Shown here piece after piece: positions 1-7,629 of a DNA stretch of 64,000 nucleotides (position 1 is its first letter; each line of letters begins with the position of its first letter). A program made the translations under genes and the position numbers. The notes beneath the pieces are model-generated. The model was not told the origin of the DNA and did no database searches. It was given only the letters and a program-made list of their open reading frames with translations. Where the stretch lies: the NCBI GenBank assembly GCA_947165895.1, contig CAMVCB010000007.1, positions 1 through 64,000 on the forward strand. The letters are read 5' to 3'. The stretch is from an uncultured Treponema sp. (lineage in GTDB: Bacteria > Spirochaetota > Spirochaetia > Treponematales > Treponemataceae).

Positions 1-379
1 CATTCGGAACGCCGATACAGGCATAAAGATTGATAATCCCCTGCTTTTTAAGCTCTTCTTCAAGACTTTCATACATGGCACGGCCAAGACCTGTTTTTCG
101 TGCAGATTTATCAACATAAATAGAAAGTTCCACATTCCACTGATAGGCCTGACGGGGCTTAAAGGTGTTCGCATAGGCATACGCCAGAATCTTCCCATCT
201 TTTTCAACACAAAGATACGGATATTTCTTCGTAATTGATTCAATCCGGTTTTCAAATTCTTCAAGTGACGGAACATCATATTCAAATGTAATTGCCGTAT
301 TTTTTACATAATAGGAATAAATATCCAGGAGCTGAGTCGCATCAGCTTTTGTCACCGGACGGATAAATTCTTTCCACAT
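1..379 (-). CDS. GNAT acetyltransferase, phosphinothricin acetyltransferase-like (3' end outside window)
   Basis: The reading frame opens at ATG 379 and runs leftward off the window, giving 126 visible residues of a protein that is usually about 160-180 long. The opening (RPVTKADA, then YYVKNTAITFEYDVPS) is typical of the phosphinothricin/methionine-sulfoximine N-acetyltransferase branch of GNAT enzymes, which acetylate a small amine using acetyl-CoA. The acetyl-CoA loop is seen as RKTGLGR near residues 94-100. It is the first of an unusually dense series of GNAT genes here. The real substrate cannot be told from sequence. The family call is firm; the missing end leaves completeness unknown. 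Confidence 0.85.
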   Translation of the reverse strand, partial: MWKEFIRPVTKADATQLLDIYSYYVKNTAITFEYDVPSLEEFENRIESITKKYPYLCVEKDGKILAYAYANTFKPRQAYQWNVELSIYVDKSARKTGLGRAMYESLEEELKKQGIINLYACIGVPN

Positions 380-523
380 GATTATTTTTCCTTATTGCAG
401 AATTATAAACAATAAACTTTTTCAATTTTACACTCCCCTGGTAAATTTCCTTACCTCAAACCAATCGGTACGATTTTATTATATCAATCCTCAATAATAT
501 AATCTGCTAGTGTATGGCGGCAT

Positions 524-546
524 CCGCCGTTTTTACAAAACGGCGG
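524..546. repeat. GC-rich hairpin in a 450-base gene-free stretch
   Basis: The stretch 380-832 has no convincing gene. Its centre is far more GC-rich than the surroundings and carries a perfect 10-bp inverted repeat (CCGCCGTTTT, loop TAC, AAAACGGCGG), preceded by GGCGGCATCCGCC. It is followed by short GC-rich inverted pieces such as CGCTAACGC down to about position 640. There is no U-tract, so a simple terminator is unlikely. It resembles a dispersed structured repeat. An open frame at 514-750 crosses it but shows no protein-like features. Confidence 0.5.
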
Positions 547-832
547 TCGGGCGTTCCACCCTTCGCTAACGCTCATTGCTCCACTTCGTTTCGCAACTTC
601 GGGGTTCCATGCCCTTGCCGGTTTAGTTCAATTTCCGCTCGCAGAAACACCCTTGAAACTTTCAGGGAGAACAAAATAAAGGCAGACGTTATTATTTTCC
701 CGGAGCTGACGAACCTTACGGGAAGAAGTATTTGTCGTAAAAAAAATTAATATAGCAAGATTTCAGAAGTTTTTATTTTTATTTGCACTTATACTATAAT
801 AAAAAATCATCGTCTAAGTTGATAATTGGCTA

Positions 833-1336
833 ATGGAGAAAATGAAAGTAATTGAATTAATAAATGATGATTTCATAGGATTTGTAAAAAATCTTCGCCA
901 TGCCTGCAGGGGCATTATAATAAATGGTGGAAATGTCTTATTATGTTATGAATCAAATGAAGGTAAGTATATAATTCCTGGTGGCGGACAAGAGGAAAAT
1001 GAATCACTTGAAGAATGTTGTAAAAGAGAGATTCTGGAAGAAACAGGACTGATTGTAAATGTAAAACAGGCTTATATTGAAATTCAAGAATTGTTTTCAG
1101 ACTGGAGCCATATTAATCATTATTTTATTTGTGATACTATTGAAGATACAGGTAAAGTTCAGCTTACAGAAAATGAAAAGCAGGCCGGCTATAAAAGAGT
1201 TTGGCTTCCATTAGAAAAAGCAATGGAGATTTTTGGAAATTATGAGAGCTTTCATACCACAAATATTGCAGATTATGGGTTATATCGAAGGGAATTCCAT
1301 GCATTATCTGAGGCAGCGAAAATTTTAAAAAGATAG
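833..1336 (+). CDS. Nudix hydrolase
   Basis: A 167-residue protein with a complete Nudix box fitting G-x5-E-x7-R-E-U-x-E-E-x-G-U: G51, E57, R65-E66, E69-E70, G72. This motif binds the metal used to hydrolyse nucleoside diphosphate derivatives linked to another group. The substrate is not evident. The start could instead be ATG 842, which has GGAG just upstream, although the spacing is only 3 bases. It is one of the few rightward genes in this island and is followed 48 bases later by a GNAT gene in the same direction, so the two are probably co-transcribed. Confidence 0.9.
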   Translation: MEKMKVIELINDDFIGFVKNLRHACRGIIINGGNVLLCYESNEGKYIIPGGGQEENESLEECCKREILEETGLIVNVKQAYIEIQELFSDWSHINHYFICDTIEDTGKVQLTENEKQAGYKRVWLPLEKAMEIFGNYESFHTTNIADYGLYRREFHALSEAAKILKR

Positions 1337-1384
1337 AATTAAACTTTCGCAGCTTCTCAGACGCTGGCGGAGTAAGGATTAAAA

Positions 1385-1804
1385 ATGATTCAAATAGAAT
1401 ATGTAAAAAATGATGATAAAGAATTCTGGTATAAGTTAGACAAACATTTACCAGAATCTGAATTTGTAAAAAAGGTACGAGATAAACAGGGATATGTTTT
1501 GTTTGTTGATTCTAAGCCTGTGGGAATCTTAAGATATAATCTTTTTTGGGATAATACGCCATTTTGCAACATGCTTTTTATAGACTGGAATGAACAGAAA
1601 AAAGGATATGGCAAATTACTTATAAATCACTGGGAAAAAGAAATGAAACAGCTGGGATATGGAATGGTATTCACCTCTACGCGAGTAGATGAATCAGCAC
1701 AGCACTTTTACAGGAAACTTGGTTATCAAGATTGCGGTGGAATAGTAATGACTCTTCCAGGCTATGAGCAACCTATGGAAATGTTTTTATCCAAATCTTT
1801 ATAA
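1385..1804 (+). CDS. GNAT family N-acetyltransferase
   Basis: A 139-residue single-domain GNAT protein. The acetyl-CoA pyrophosphate loop is QKKGYGK at residues 71-77, and the C-terminal FYRKLGYQ strand-helix is also typical. AAGGA lies upstream of the start. It follows the Nudix gene and converges on the transglutaminase-like gene, whose stop is only 8 bases beyond. The substrate is unknown; small-molecule detoxification and protein N-terminal acetylation are both possible. Confidence 0.88.
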   Translation: MIQIEYVKNDDKEFWYKLDKHLPESEFVKKVRDKQGYVLFVDSKPVGILRYNLFWDNTPFCNMLFIDWNEQKKGYGKLLINHWEKEMKQLGYGMVFTSTRVDESAQHFYRKLGYQDCGGIVMTLPGYEQPMEMFLSKSL

Positions 1805-1812
1805 AAGAAAAT

Positions 1813-2700
1813 TTAATTCAAACCACCGCGCAAAATCCTGAACTTTGTCTGGTTTTCCCAGATTTGACAGAGCGCAGGAAAATTTTTGTCCGGCTCCAGC
1901 ATTAGTTCTGCAAGCTTGTCCAGTTCATCGAGTTCTTCTTCGCTCAATTTAAAATCCTTAAATACTACATATTCCGGCTGATGAAGAAAAATTATTTCCT
2001 CGTTCATAAGGCAGTGAAAGTCATAAAAAAGAGCGCGTATTGCAGCCGCAAGTCCGTAAGTAACCGGCCAGGAAGCAAAGGACACCTGTTTTTCGGAAAG
2101 TTCTCCCCGGCGGAGTTTTAAATATGCCTGTCCGCCTGTGAGATATCGTTCTCGAGGAATATTGTTTGGATCAAAATTGATGTTGGGGTCAAGGTGAATG
2201 TCTGCATCGGTCAAAATCCAGCAATCAGATTTTTGATCGTACCATTCCGTAATCCAGTGGTCCCGATTTTCACCATCTTCCTTGATGTAAGGCGCAAATC
2301 CGCTTCGAACACGGGCTGGAATTCCTTTTGCTTTTAAAGTTGCAGCCAGCATGATTGCCTGACAGCGGCATGTGATATGAATCTTGTCCTTTGCGCTTCG
2401 ATTTACCGAATATTCAGGGTTCAGGCGCAAAAGTTCAGCAAACATGCTCAGGGCATTTGGAAACCAGTCTTCCTCAAAATTAAGGCGGGTCAAAGGAACC
2501 TGGCTCAAATCTCCCCAGAAACCATCTTTTTCCATCCTTGTCGCAGGATTCAAAAGTCCTACAGGATGAATTGTCTGCTTTCTCTGTAAAATGCAAAGCT
2601 CATTGATGTCATCAGGAAGATTTCTGGCAAAATCCCGGTAAAGTCCTAGTTCTGTAAAAGGGCTTGTTTTTTTGTAAAATTCGCAGATTTCCTTTTTCAT
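1813..2700 (-). CDS. Transglutaminase-like superfamily protein
   Basis: From the chosen start this is 295 residues. The centre has a transglutaminase-like core: Cys111 or Cys113 in CRCQA, His148 in DHWITEWYD and Asp165 in WILTDAD, matching the Cys-His-Asp order of microbial transglutaminase/protease folds. The rest is not recognised. The frame is open up to 2748, but ATG 2700 has a good ribosome site (AGGAGC, 7 bases upstream) and begins MKKEICEFYKK, so that start is preferred. There is no signal peptide, so it is probably cytoplasmic. A LytTR-type direct repeat lies 61-90 bases upstream of this start, suggesting regulated expression. Confidence 0.75.
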   Translation of the reverse strand: MKKEICEFYKKTSPFTELGLYRDFARNLPDDINELCILQRKQTIHPVGLLNPATRMEKDGFWGDLSQVPLTRLNFEEDWFPNALSMFAELLRLNPEYSVNRSAKDKIHITCRCQAIMLAATLKAKGIPARVRSGFAPYIKEDGENRDHWITEWYDQKSDCWILTDADIHLDPNINFDPNNIPRERYLTGGQAYLKLRRGELSEKQVSFASWPVTYGLAAAIRALFYDFHCLMNEEIIFLHQPEYVVFKDFKLSEEELDELDKLAELMLEPDKNFPALCQIWENQTKFRILRGGLN

Positions 2701-2760
2701 TTTTTGCTCCTGCTTTTCAATGATATATGAAGATATAAGGATAAACAATGTTTTTCAGAT

Positions 2761-2790
2761 AAGATGCAGTTTTTGCTCGATGAAATGCAG
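2761..2790 (-). promoter_or_regulatory. LytTR-type direct-repeat operator, copy 1
   Basis: On the minus strand TGCATTTCATC is followed, exactly 21 bp later, by TGCATCTT. It is 61 bases upstream of the transglutaminase-like gene start, with AT-rich -10 candidates (TATATC) about 25 bases downstream of the motif. A frame reads through it on the minus strand, ending in a stop just after the motif; whether that is coding debris is unclear. Confidence 0.6.
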
Positions 2791-2990
2791 TCCCATTTTC
2801 TTGTTTTTTTCATATTCATCCGCTACTTTATAAGAGTAAAAACTATTAATACATCTTTCGAGAGATTCTTGTTGCGATTGAATCAAGGGTGGATATATGG
2901 TTATAAAAGTTAACACAAAAACACAAAGTTAACACATAAAACCAAAAAATATAAAGAAATAGAAAGAAAAGTTAACAATTCTTTATCTTG

Positions 2991-3116
2991 CCGGTTTATT
3001 ATCCGGAATTCAGGATAATAGCGGTTATCCTTGAATTGGTGCATATATGCACCAATTTGGTTTTATGCCGGTAAAATGAGCGTTGCCATTTTTCCGGCCG
3101 GGGCAAAAATAGCCCC
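2991..3116. repeat. Cluster of inverted repeats downstream of a peptide operon
   Basis: The gene-free stretch 2791-3129 holds several palindromes. TTATCC/GGATAA/TTATCC arms (2999-3030) can pair in two alternative ways. A perfect 24-nt palindrome built on AATTGGTGCATA lies at 3034-3057, and a GGGGC-aaaaata-GCCCC hairpin at 3100-3116. Three AAGTTAACA words occur at about 2907-2976. The cluster sits just past the stop of the leftward peptide gene, so part may be a transcript end, but no clear U-tract follows on that strand. Confidence 0.55.
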
Positions 3117-3129
3117 AATTGTTTTACGG

Positions 3130-3582
3130 TTATTTTCCGTATTCATAATAATCTCCAAAAGAGAGATTATTTCTTTTTAGTGTATCCCCTGCTCCCGCTG
3201 TTTTTCCTTCAACCTTTTCCTCAGCCACTTTATCAAATGATGCCTTTGAAGAGTAACCTTTTTTCCAGAAAACAGCACCCACTGTCATAATTGCAGCTGT
3301 TCCGACAACGATAGGCCAGTTTTTCTTCATCCAGCTTCCAAAGCTGCCACCTGCTACGGCTTCAAGATCTTCTTCTGAAAGATTCTGAATATCATCGGAA
3401 TCTTCAGCTTTTGAAAAAGATTTTTCTGCTTTTTTTCGCTCTTCTTCAAAGTTCTTTCTGAGCAATTCATTGTCTACCTCAGGAAATGCTTTGCAAATAT
3501 TGCTCAGAGCTTCATCAGGTGTGCCTGAATTTTTGATAATTGTTTCTATTTCCTTCTGAATTTCTTCATTTGTCTTTTTCAT
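3130..3582 (-). CDS. Nif11/NHLP-type precursor peptide, type B, double-glycine leader
   Basis: 150 residues. The first 79 form a charged helical leader of the Nif11-like/NHLP kind, ending NLSEEDLEAVAGG (GG at 78-79), where a C39 peptidase would cut. The 71-residue core begins SFGSWMKKNW, runs into a hydrophobic helix of about 18 residues, and has a polar tail. It is closest to the peptides at 46903 and 48269 (same leader style with an E-AI or E-TI helix, and the FGSW/FGGW-KKNWP core start). It lies 39 bases downstream of a second precursor and shares that gene's sigma-type promoter. The mature role is unknown; an exported membrane-active peptide is inferred. Confidence 0.82.
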   Translation of the reverse strand: MKKTNEEIQKEIETIIKNSGTPDEALSNICKAFPEVDNELLRKNFEEERKKAEKSFSKAEDSDDIQNLSEEDLEAVAGGSFGSWMKKNWPIVVGTAAIMTVGAVFWKKGYSSKASFDKVAEEKVEGKTAGAGDTLKRNNLSFGDYYEYGK

Positions 3583-3621
3583 GCTCTTCCTCCTTGCGCT
3601 TATGCACTTTCATCTGAGTTT

Positions 3622-4095
3622 TTAAGACAGCTTTCCTGCTTTTCCAGCCTTAATCTTTGGTATCAGATTATCCATTTCATCAGCACCTTCTTTGTATCCC
3701 TTGTTATATACATCCTTCAGCTTTGCTTCTCCGGAAGATTTACCTCCGGCGTACATAAAATATCCAACTGGAACACACAAAGCGAGAAGTGCAAGACCTG
3801 CCACCAGCTCTTTGTTTTTGCTGATCCAGCTGCTTACGCTTCCACCGGCTACAGCTTCCAAATCATTGTCAGAAAGATTCTGCATTTCCTCGCTGTCCTT
3901 CGCATTTTTTTCAAGTGCTTCCCTAAAACCAGCTTCATTAAAGTCCGGATAGTTTGATTTTAAACTCTTGCAAAGACTGTCAATACTTCGTGAAGTATCT
4001 ATAATATCTCCAACTTTTTCAAAGTCAATTTTGCCAAGCTCTTCTTCTGTTACTCCGGCCTCAAGTAGCTGTGCAGTGATTTTATTCTTATCCAT
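3622..4095 (-). CDS. Nif11/NHLP-type precursor peptide, type A, double-glycine leader
   Basis: 157 residues from ATG 4095, which has AGGAGG 7 bases upstream; the earlier ATG 4101 abuts that site and is rejected. The leader has the Nif11 pattern (LLEAGVTEEEL, IDFEKV, NYPDFNEAGF) and ends NLSDNDLEAVAGG with GG at 84-85. The core of 72 residues starts SVSSWISKN, then a long hydrophobic stretch and a lysine-rich tail. It is closest to the peptide at 47343 (SVSSW core). First gene of a two-peptide unit with 3130-3582. The conserved TAGCC/TATAAA promoter lies about 35-64 bases upstream. Confidence 0.85.
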   Translation of the reverse strand: MDKNKITAQLLEAGVTEEELGKIDFEKVGDIIDTSRSIDSLCKSLKSNYPDFNEAGFREALEKNAKDSEEMQNLSDNDLEAVAGGSVSSWISKNKELVAGLALLALCVPVGYFMYAGGKSSGEAKLKDVYNKGYKEGADEMDNLIPKIKAGKAGKLS

Positions 4096-4129
4096 GACCA
4101 TACCTCCTCTATCCTTGTCTTGCTACTTA

Positions 4130-4159
4130 TTTATACTCCGGACGTTGGATAAAAGGCTA
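4130..4159 (-). promoter_or_regulatory. Peptide-regulon promoter, copy 1 (putative ECF-sigma type)
   Basis: On the minus strand TAGCCT (4154-4159) is separated by 18 bp from TATAAA (4130-4135), inside CGGAGTATAAATAA. The same arrangement precedes four other transcription units in the window. It serves the 4095-3130 peptide pair. Confidence 0.7.
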
Positions 4160-4224
4160 ATTTTTAGTAAAAAAAATTAGCCTATCAGATCATATAGGTT
4201 GAGGATGGGTTTAATTTTTACCGA
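4155..4224. repeat. Inverted repeat plus 54-base duplication of a GNAT gene 3' end
   Basis: GGCTAATTTTT (4155-4165) and AAAAATTAGCC (4172-4182) form an 11-bp perfect inverted repeat overlapping the promoter -35 element. Positions 4171-4224 match 9605-9658, the 3' part of the GNAT gene at 9224, at 52 of 54 bases. The copy here is out of any gene, so it looks like a fragment moved by recombination to the upstream edge of the peptide promoter. Confidence 0.75.
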
Positions 4225-4231
4225 TTGTTTG

Positions 4232-5188
4232 CTATTTCAAAAAATGGACGATTCTTTCATCTATTCTTCTGTGAAAGCTGTAGGTGTATGGCGAGAAGAA
4301 TTTTGTCCAGAAGCGGAGGGCTGTTGGATTTAGTGTTTCATAATCTACCCCAAGGAATTCCGCACCCTCTTTTTCCAGGATTTTTGAAAGACAGGACACC
4401 AGGGCTTTTCCCACGCCGTCTTTTCTGTATTCTTCATTTACATACATTCCGCAGATGTTGTGAATCTTGTCGCAAAGGTAATTTTCTCCGTCACCTTTTT
4501 TGCAGGAGATGAATCCGACAGGCTCTTCTTTGCAAAATGCGCCGAACCATCTTTTACTGTCGTCTTCAAACCACTTGTCAAAGTCGCTCAAATCTGACGG
4601 GAAAAAAACAGGCCCGTTTTCCAGGTGATGCACAAGCTTCATTTTCAGATTTTTGAAAATTCCAAAATTTCCAAAAGGAACTTCTTTGAATTCAAGTTTT
4701 GCCGGCATAGTGAATTCTGGAATTGACTCAATTGTTGCCATTGCATCACTGCAGCGGATTCCAAAGCCGTTCAGAATCAAAGAATTGTTGGCTTCCGTGT
4801 CGTGTGCAAATCGTGCCAGGGCTAAAGAATAAATACCATCGCGAACCATTTCATTTGAAATTCCTTCAAACAAAAGTGACATAACCTTTTCTCTTTCGGC
4901 CCCAAGTTCAAAAGAAACCGCGCTTCCTCCCAAAGGGCTAAAGCTTCCTTTGCAAAGTCCAAAGAATCCGTCCCAGACATCTGCGAACATCATGTAGCCC
5001 ACAAGACGCCCTGCACAAAAGGCAGCTTTTTTATATTTTTTTGTCGAAAGCCAGTTTAACAATCCCGCTGGAGATTCCTCCGGCAGCGAAGGAACTTTTT
5101 TCTTTTCTGCAGAATATTCTTCTTTAAGAATTTTTTCTGCATCCGAAATAAAAGCAGGTTCAAAATCTTTTATGATAAATCTTTCCAA
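4232..5188 (-). CDS. GNAT family N-acetyltransferase, two-domain length
   Basis: 318 residues. The C-terminal half (about 200-318) carries a typical GNAT fold with the acetyl-CoA loop YRKDGVGK and the closing ALRFWTKFF segment. The N-terminal half resembles a degenerate second GNAT domain. The start is TTG 5188 with a strong GGAGGAG about 10 bases upstream; no better ATG is near. A LytTR-type repeat lies 76-105 bases upstream. The 3' end abuts the duplicated GNAT fragment at 4171-4224. Substrate unknown. Confidence 0.82.
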   Translation of the reverse strand: MERFIIKDFEPAFISDAEKILKEEYSAEKKKVPSLPEESPAGLLNWLSTKKYKKAAFCAGRLVGYMMFADVWDGFFGLCKGSFSPLGGSAVSFELGAEREKVMSLLFEGISNEMVRDGIYSLALARFAHDTEANNSLILNGFGIRCSDAMATIESIPEFTMPAKLEFKEVPFGNFGIFKNLKMKLVHHLENGPVFFPSDLSDFDKWFEDDSKRWFGAFCKEEPVGFISCKKGDGENYLCDKIHNICGMYVNEEYRKDGVGKALVSCLSKILEKEGAEFLGVDYETLNPTALRFWTKFFSPYTYSFHRRIDERIVHFLK

Positions 5189-5263
5189 TTGTGTTTTACT
5201 CCTCCATCTTACGAGTGATTAAAACATACTTCAAAGAGGATTTATATGAAATGCCTTTCCAAC

Positions 5264-5293
5264 AAGATGCAGATTTTGCCCGATGAAATGCAA
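5264..5293 (-). promoter_or_regulatory. LytTR-type direct-repeat operator, copy 2
   Basis: Minus strand TGCATTTCATCGG then TGCATCTTGT, with the two TGCAT boxes 21 bp apart. TATAAA follows about 20 bases downstream of the second box, so the repeat would lie over or just upstream of the -35 position for the gene starting at 5188. Confidence 0.62.
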
Positions 5294-5322
5294 ACCGCCT
5301 TACCCTCTCCCATATACCTGCA

Positions 5323-5394
5323 TTAGGCTTTGAATTTTCTGCGGTTTTCGTCATATTCTTTTGCGACAAGGTTAAACTGTTCCTGAATGTTCAT
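5323..5394 (-). pseudogene. Remnant: first 23 codons of a SAM-dependent methyltransferase
   Basis: ATG 5394 opens a frame MNIQEQFNLVAKEYDENRRK and stops after 23 codons. This is the characteristic start of small class I SAM-dependent methyltransferases. The rest of the gene is absent. It overlaps the last codons of the upstream GNAT gene, as a once-coupled downstream gene would. Interpreted as the 5' stub left by a deletion. Confidence 0.55.
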
Positions 5395-5974
5395 TTTGAT
5401 TTCCATCTTTTACTTCCTGTTTTTCCCATTCAGTTTTGAGCAATCTGTATTCAAGACGGGTCTTCATTTTTCCGTCATGCCATTCATAATCCTTATGTAC
5501 AGCTTCCCTTATCATGCCGTTTTTCTGCATGACTCTCTCTGAGCCTTTATTTTCCGCAAGACAACCTGTTGTTACCCGATAAACGTCATTCTTAGTAAAG
5601 GCAAATTCTAAAACTTTCTTCAACGCTTCGGGCATATATCCCTTTCCCCAGAATTTCGGATAGGAGAAATATCCCAGATGCACGATTTTACCTATCGGCG
5701 TATTGTCCAGAACCGTATAGCCTATACTTCCCACCTGCTCATGACTGTCTTTCAATTCGATATGAAGAAAATAGAATTTGCGGTTTAGACTACTAATATC
5801 AGAAATCACGTTCTCAAAATCAGCCTTTGCTTCTTCGACTGAATGAAGCTCCAAATCCTGCAGATAATACATCGTTTTTGAATCTGACTTTAAGCAGTAA
5901 TATGATTCAAAATCATTTTCGCAGTAATCCCTCAAAATAAGTCTTTCTGTCTCAAAGTAAAGGGAATCTTTCAT
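5372..5974 (-). CDS. GNAT N-acetyltransferase, RimJ/RimL type
   Basis: 200 residues from ATG 5974, preceded by GGAGAA. It has the RimJ/RimL hallmarks: ETERLILRDYCENDFES at the start, a GKIVHLGY strand, the acetyl-CoA loop FWGKGYMPEA and a late NKGSERVMQKNGM segment. Such enzymes acetylate protein N-termini or small amines. The frame is open well upstream (to 6082) only because the decayed phzF remnant runs into it without a stop, so the longer version is rejected. The last residues overlap a methyltransferase stub. Confidence 0.88.
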   Translation of the reverse strand: MKDSLYFETERLILRDYCENDFESYYCLKSDSKTMYYLQDLELHSVEEAKADFENVISDISSLNRKFYFLHIELKDSHEQVGSIGYTVLDNTPIGKIVHLGYFSYPKFWGKGYMPEALKKVLEFAFTKNDVYRVTTGCLAENKGSERVMQKNGMIREAVHKDYEWHDGKMKTRLEYRLLKTEWEKQEVKDGNQNEHSGTV

Positions 5975-5989
5975 TAGGTTCTTCTCCTC

Positions 5990-6285
5990 CTTCAGAATAT
6001 TCCCTTCTGAATACAAAACAGCCTTGCCTGACAGGATGATTCTCTCCCCCTTTCGGCCATTCCAAGTGTTGCATGTCCGCAAAAATCAATCTCTGCGGCA
6101 GGAGTGAACCATCGAAGGTGATATTTGTCAACCTCTTTAACGGTAAAAGCCGTCTCAGAGAAATTGTTTTCCTTTGCGATGTTCTGCATGAGCGAGTCAG
6201 AAATCCAACTGTCCATAACGCAGACCGCCGCCTGATTCCCGCAAAAAACTTTGTCCGTAAATGCGTCTACAATGTACTGCTTCAT
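5990..6285 (-). pseudogene. phzF-family gene with a large internal deletion
   Basis: The first 78 codons (MKQYIVDAFTDKVFCGNQAA to DFCGHATLG) are a good PhzF-family N-terminus, with the substrate-binding GHATLG segment. Directly afterwards the same frame loses sense. In another frame the characteristic PhzF C-terminus (ERIILSGKAVLYSEGNI) appears at once and reads into the next gene. About two thirds of a normal 270-300 residue protein is missing and the frames disagree, so it cannot be functional. A ribosome site (GGAGCC) still precedes ATG 6285. Confidence 0.8.
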
Positions 6286-6296
6286 TTTGGCTCCTG

Positions 6297-6839
6297 TTAA
6301 AGTTTTTTTGCAGTATATTTCATCATTTCAATCGCTTCTTCCACGCTGACAGCTTTTGCATAACGCTTTGGCCACATGAATTCGTTGAAGTACTTGTAGG
6401 AGGTTTCTTTGTCAAAATATGGATTGTCATAAGTTGAATTCGCATAGGCCGGAATTATAATCTTAAAGCCTTGCTCAAAGCCGCATTTTACGGTCGCATC
6501 CATGCAATAGTCCGTACAAACTCCAATCGTGATAATATCTTTTTCATTCTTTGCCTTTAAGTATTCAGAAAGACCTGTCATCGGATGAAAAGCGCTGTTC
6601 ACATTTTTTTCAAACCGTTTTTCACCGGGTTGGGGCGAAAACTCATGGAAGATTTCATAATTTTCGCTTCCCTTGTTCATGTCTGATCCCGGACCGTCAT
6701 CATGCTGAACATAGCAAACCTCAACTCCATTTTTGCGAGCCTCCGCAATCAGACGTTTGATGTTTCCTTTCACAGTCTCAAAAGCATAAAGCTTTTCGTT
6801 AAAACAGCCTTTTTGTGTGTCCACTACCAATAAAATCAT
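6297..6839 (-). CDS. Isochorismatase-like cysteine hydrolase
   Basis: 180 residues from ATG 6839 (GAGGAAGAG upstream; an earlier GTG is less likely). The family catalytic set is visible: Asp in LLVVDTQ, Lys in FEKNVNSAF and the nucleophile Cys in GVCTDYCMDATV. The family includes nicotinamidases, isochorismatases and other amidases; the substrate is not identifiable. It starts one base after the stop of the upstream HD gene and precedes the phzF remnant by 11 bases, so these formed one leftward transcript. Confidence 0.88.
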   Translation of the reverse strand: MILLVVDTQKGCFNEKLYAFETVKGNIKRLIAEARKNGVEVCYVQHDDGPGSDMNKGSENYEIFHEFSPQPGEKRFEKNVNSAFHPMTGLSEYLKAKNEKDIITIGVCTDYCMDATVKCGFEQGFKIIIPAYANSTYDNPYFDKETSYKYFNEFMWPKRYAKAVSVEEAIEMMKYTAKKL

Positions 6840-6840
6840 T

Positions 6841-7434
6841 TTACTCTTCCTCACTAAAAAAGAATTCTGATTCTTTTTGGAATTCCCTTAGGAATCCATC
6901 CATGTACAGATGACGGCTTTCGGCAATTCTTTTGGCTTCTTGCGTATTCATTTTATCTTTAAGAAGCAAAAGCTTGTCATTAAAATGCTGCAAGGAAGAT
7001 TCTATTGTTCTTCCTACTTTGCCGCCGTAAGCAAAAGTTCTTGCAATCCCTACAGCTCCGATGGCATCTATTCTGTCCGCATCCTGCACGATTTTTCCTT
7101 CTAAAGTTTCGGGGTGTTTTTCTTTGTTTTTACTGAAAGACACTCCGTTGATAATCTGACAGATTAATTCTATGTCATCATTCCCGATGTCGTGACTTTT
7201 AAGAAATTGCCTTGCGTTCATGTTATCCTTTGTGTCAAACAGTTTGTGGTCATCAACATCATGCAGCAAAGAAGATAAAGCGACAACCATCATGTTGCAT
7301 TCTGGATACGCTTTGGCGATTTGAAGAGCATTCTTGTAAACTCTCAGCGAATGGTTTGCGTCGTGTCCGTCAGAATTATCCTTGAATATTTCTTGTATGT
7401 ACAGTTTTGCCCCTTCGATTAATTTTTCATTCAT
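6841..7434 (-). CDS. HD-domain phosphohydrolase
   Basis: 197 residues. The HD metal-binding set is complete: His in GHDANHSLRV, the HD pair in SLLHDVDDHK and Asp in VQDADRIDAIG. This matches YedJ/YpgQ-type HD proteins, which hydrolyse phosphate esters, often of nucleotides. GGGAGG lies 7 bases upstream of ATG 7434. First gene of the unit with the cysteine hydrolase downstream. Confidence 0.88.
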   Translation of the reverse strand: MNEKLIEGAKLYIQEIFKDNSDGHDANHSLRVYKNALQIAKAYPECNMMVVALSSLLHDVDDHKLFDTKDNMNARQFLKSHDIGNDDIELICQIINGVSFSKNKEKHPETLEGKIVQDADRIDAIGAVGIARTFAYGGKVGRTIESSLQHFNDKLLLLKDKMNTQEAKRIAESRHLYMDGFLREFQKESEFFFSEEE

Positions 7435-7525
7435 TTTCTTTGCCTCCCCATTTAAATAGATATAATCTTTCGTAAAGTATTTGCAGTCCTGATTGTTATT
7501 ATTTCTAGGCTCTCCGATTTTTCAC

Positions 7526-7629
7526 CTATCTGTTTTCTTCCAGAATCCTCAGGCCTTCTTCAATTTCATATCCAAGAATTTCCTGAATCTTCTGGAAATT
7601 CTTTTTTTTGTGGAGCGTGTCGAGGACTT
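7526..7629 (-). other. Frameshifted C-terminal tail of the DinB-like gene
   Basis: Directly after the stop of the 8304-7630 frame, the neighbouring frame continues with a protein-like sequence (ELLKVLDTLHKKKNF, then EILGYEIEEGLRILEENR, stop). One extra base in the short A run near 7637-7641 would join it to the DinB-like protein. It is a real one-base contraction or a sequencing error. Confidence 0.6.

Noticed and set aside
514..750. Open frame of 78 residues across the GC-rich hairpin region
   Set aside because: It runs through inverted repeats, has no ribosome site and shows no protein-like composition.
5372..6082. Long 236-residue version of the RimL-type GNAT
   Set aside because: Its first 36 residues are the phzF remnant read in frame; ATG 5974 has its own ribosome site and the normal family start.
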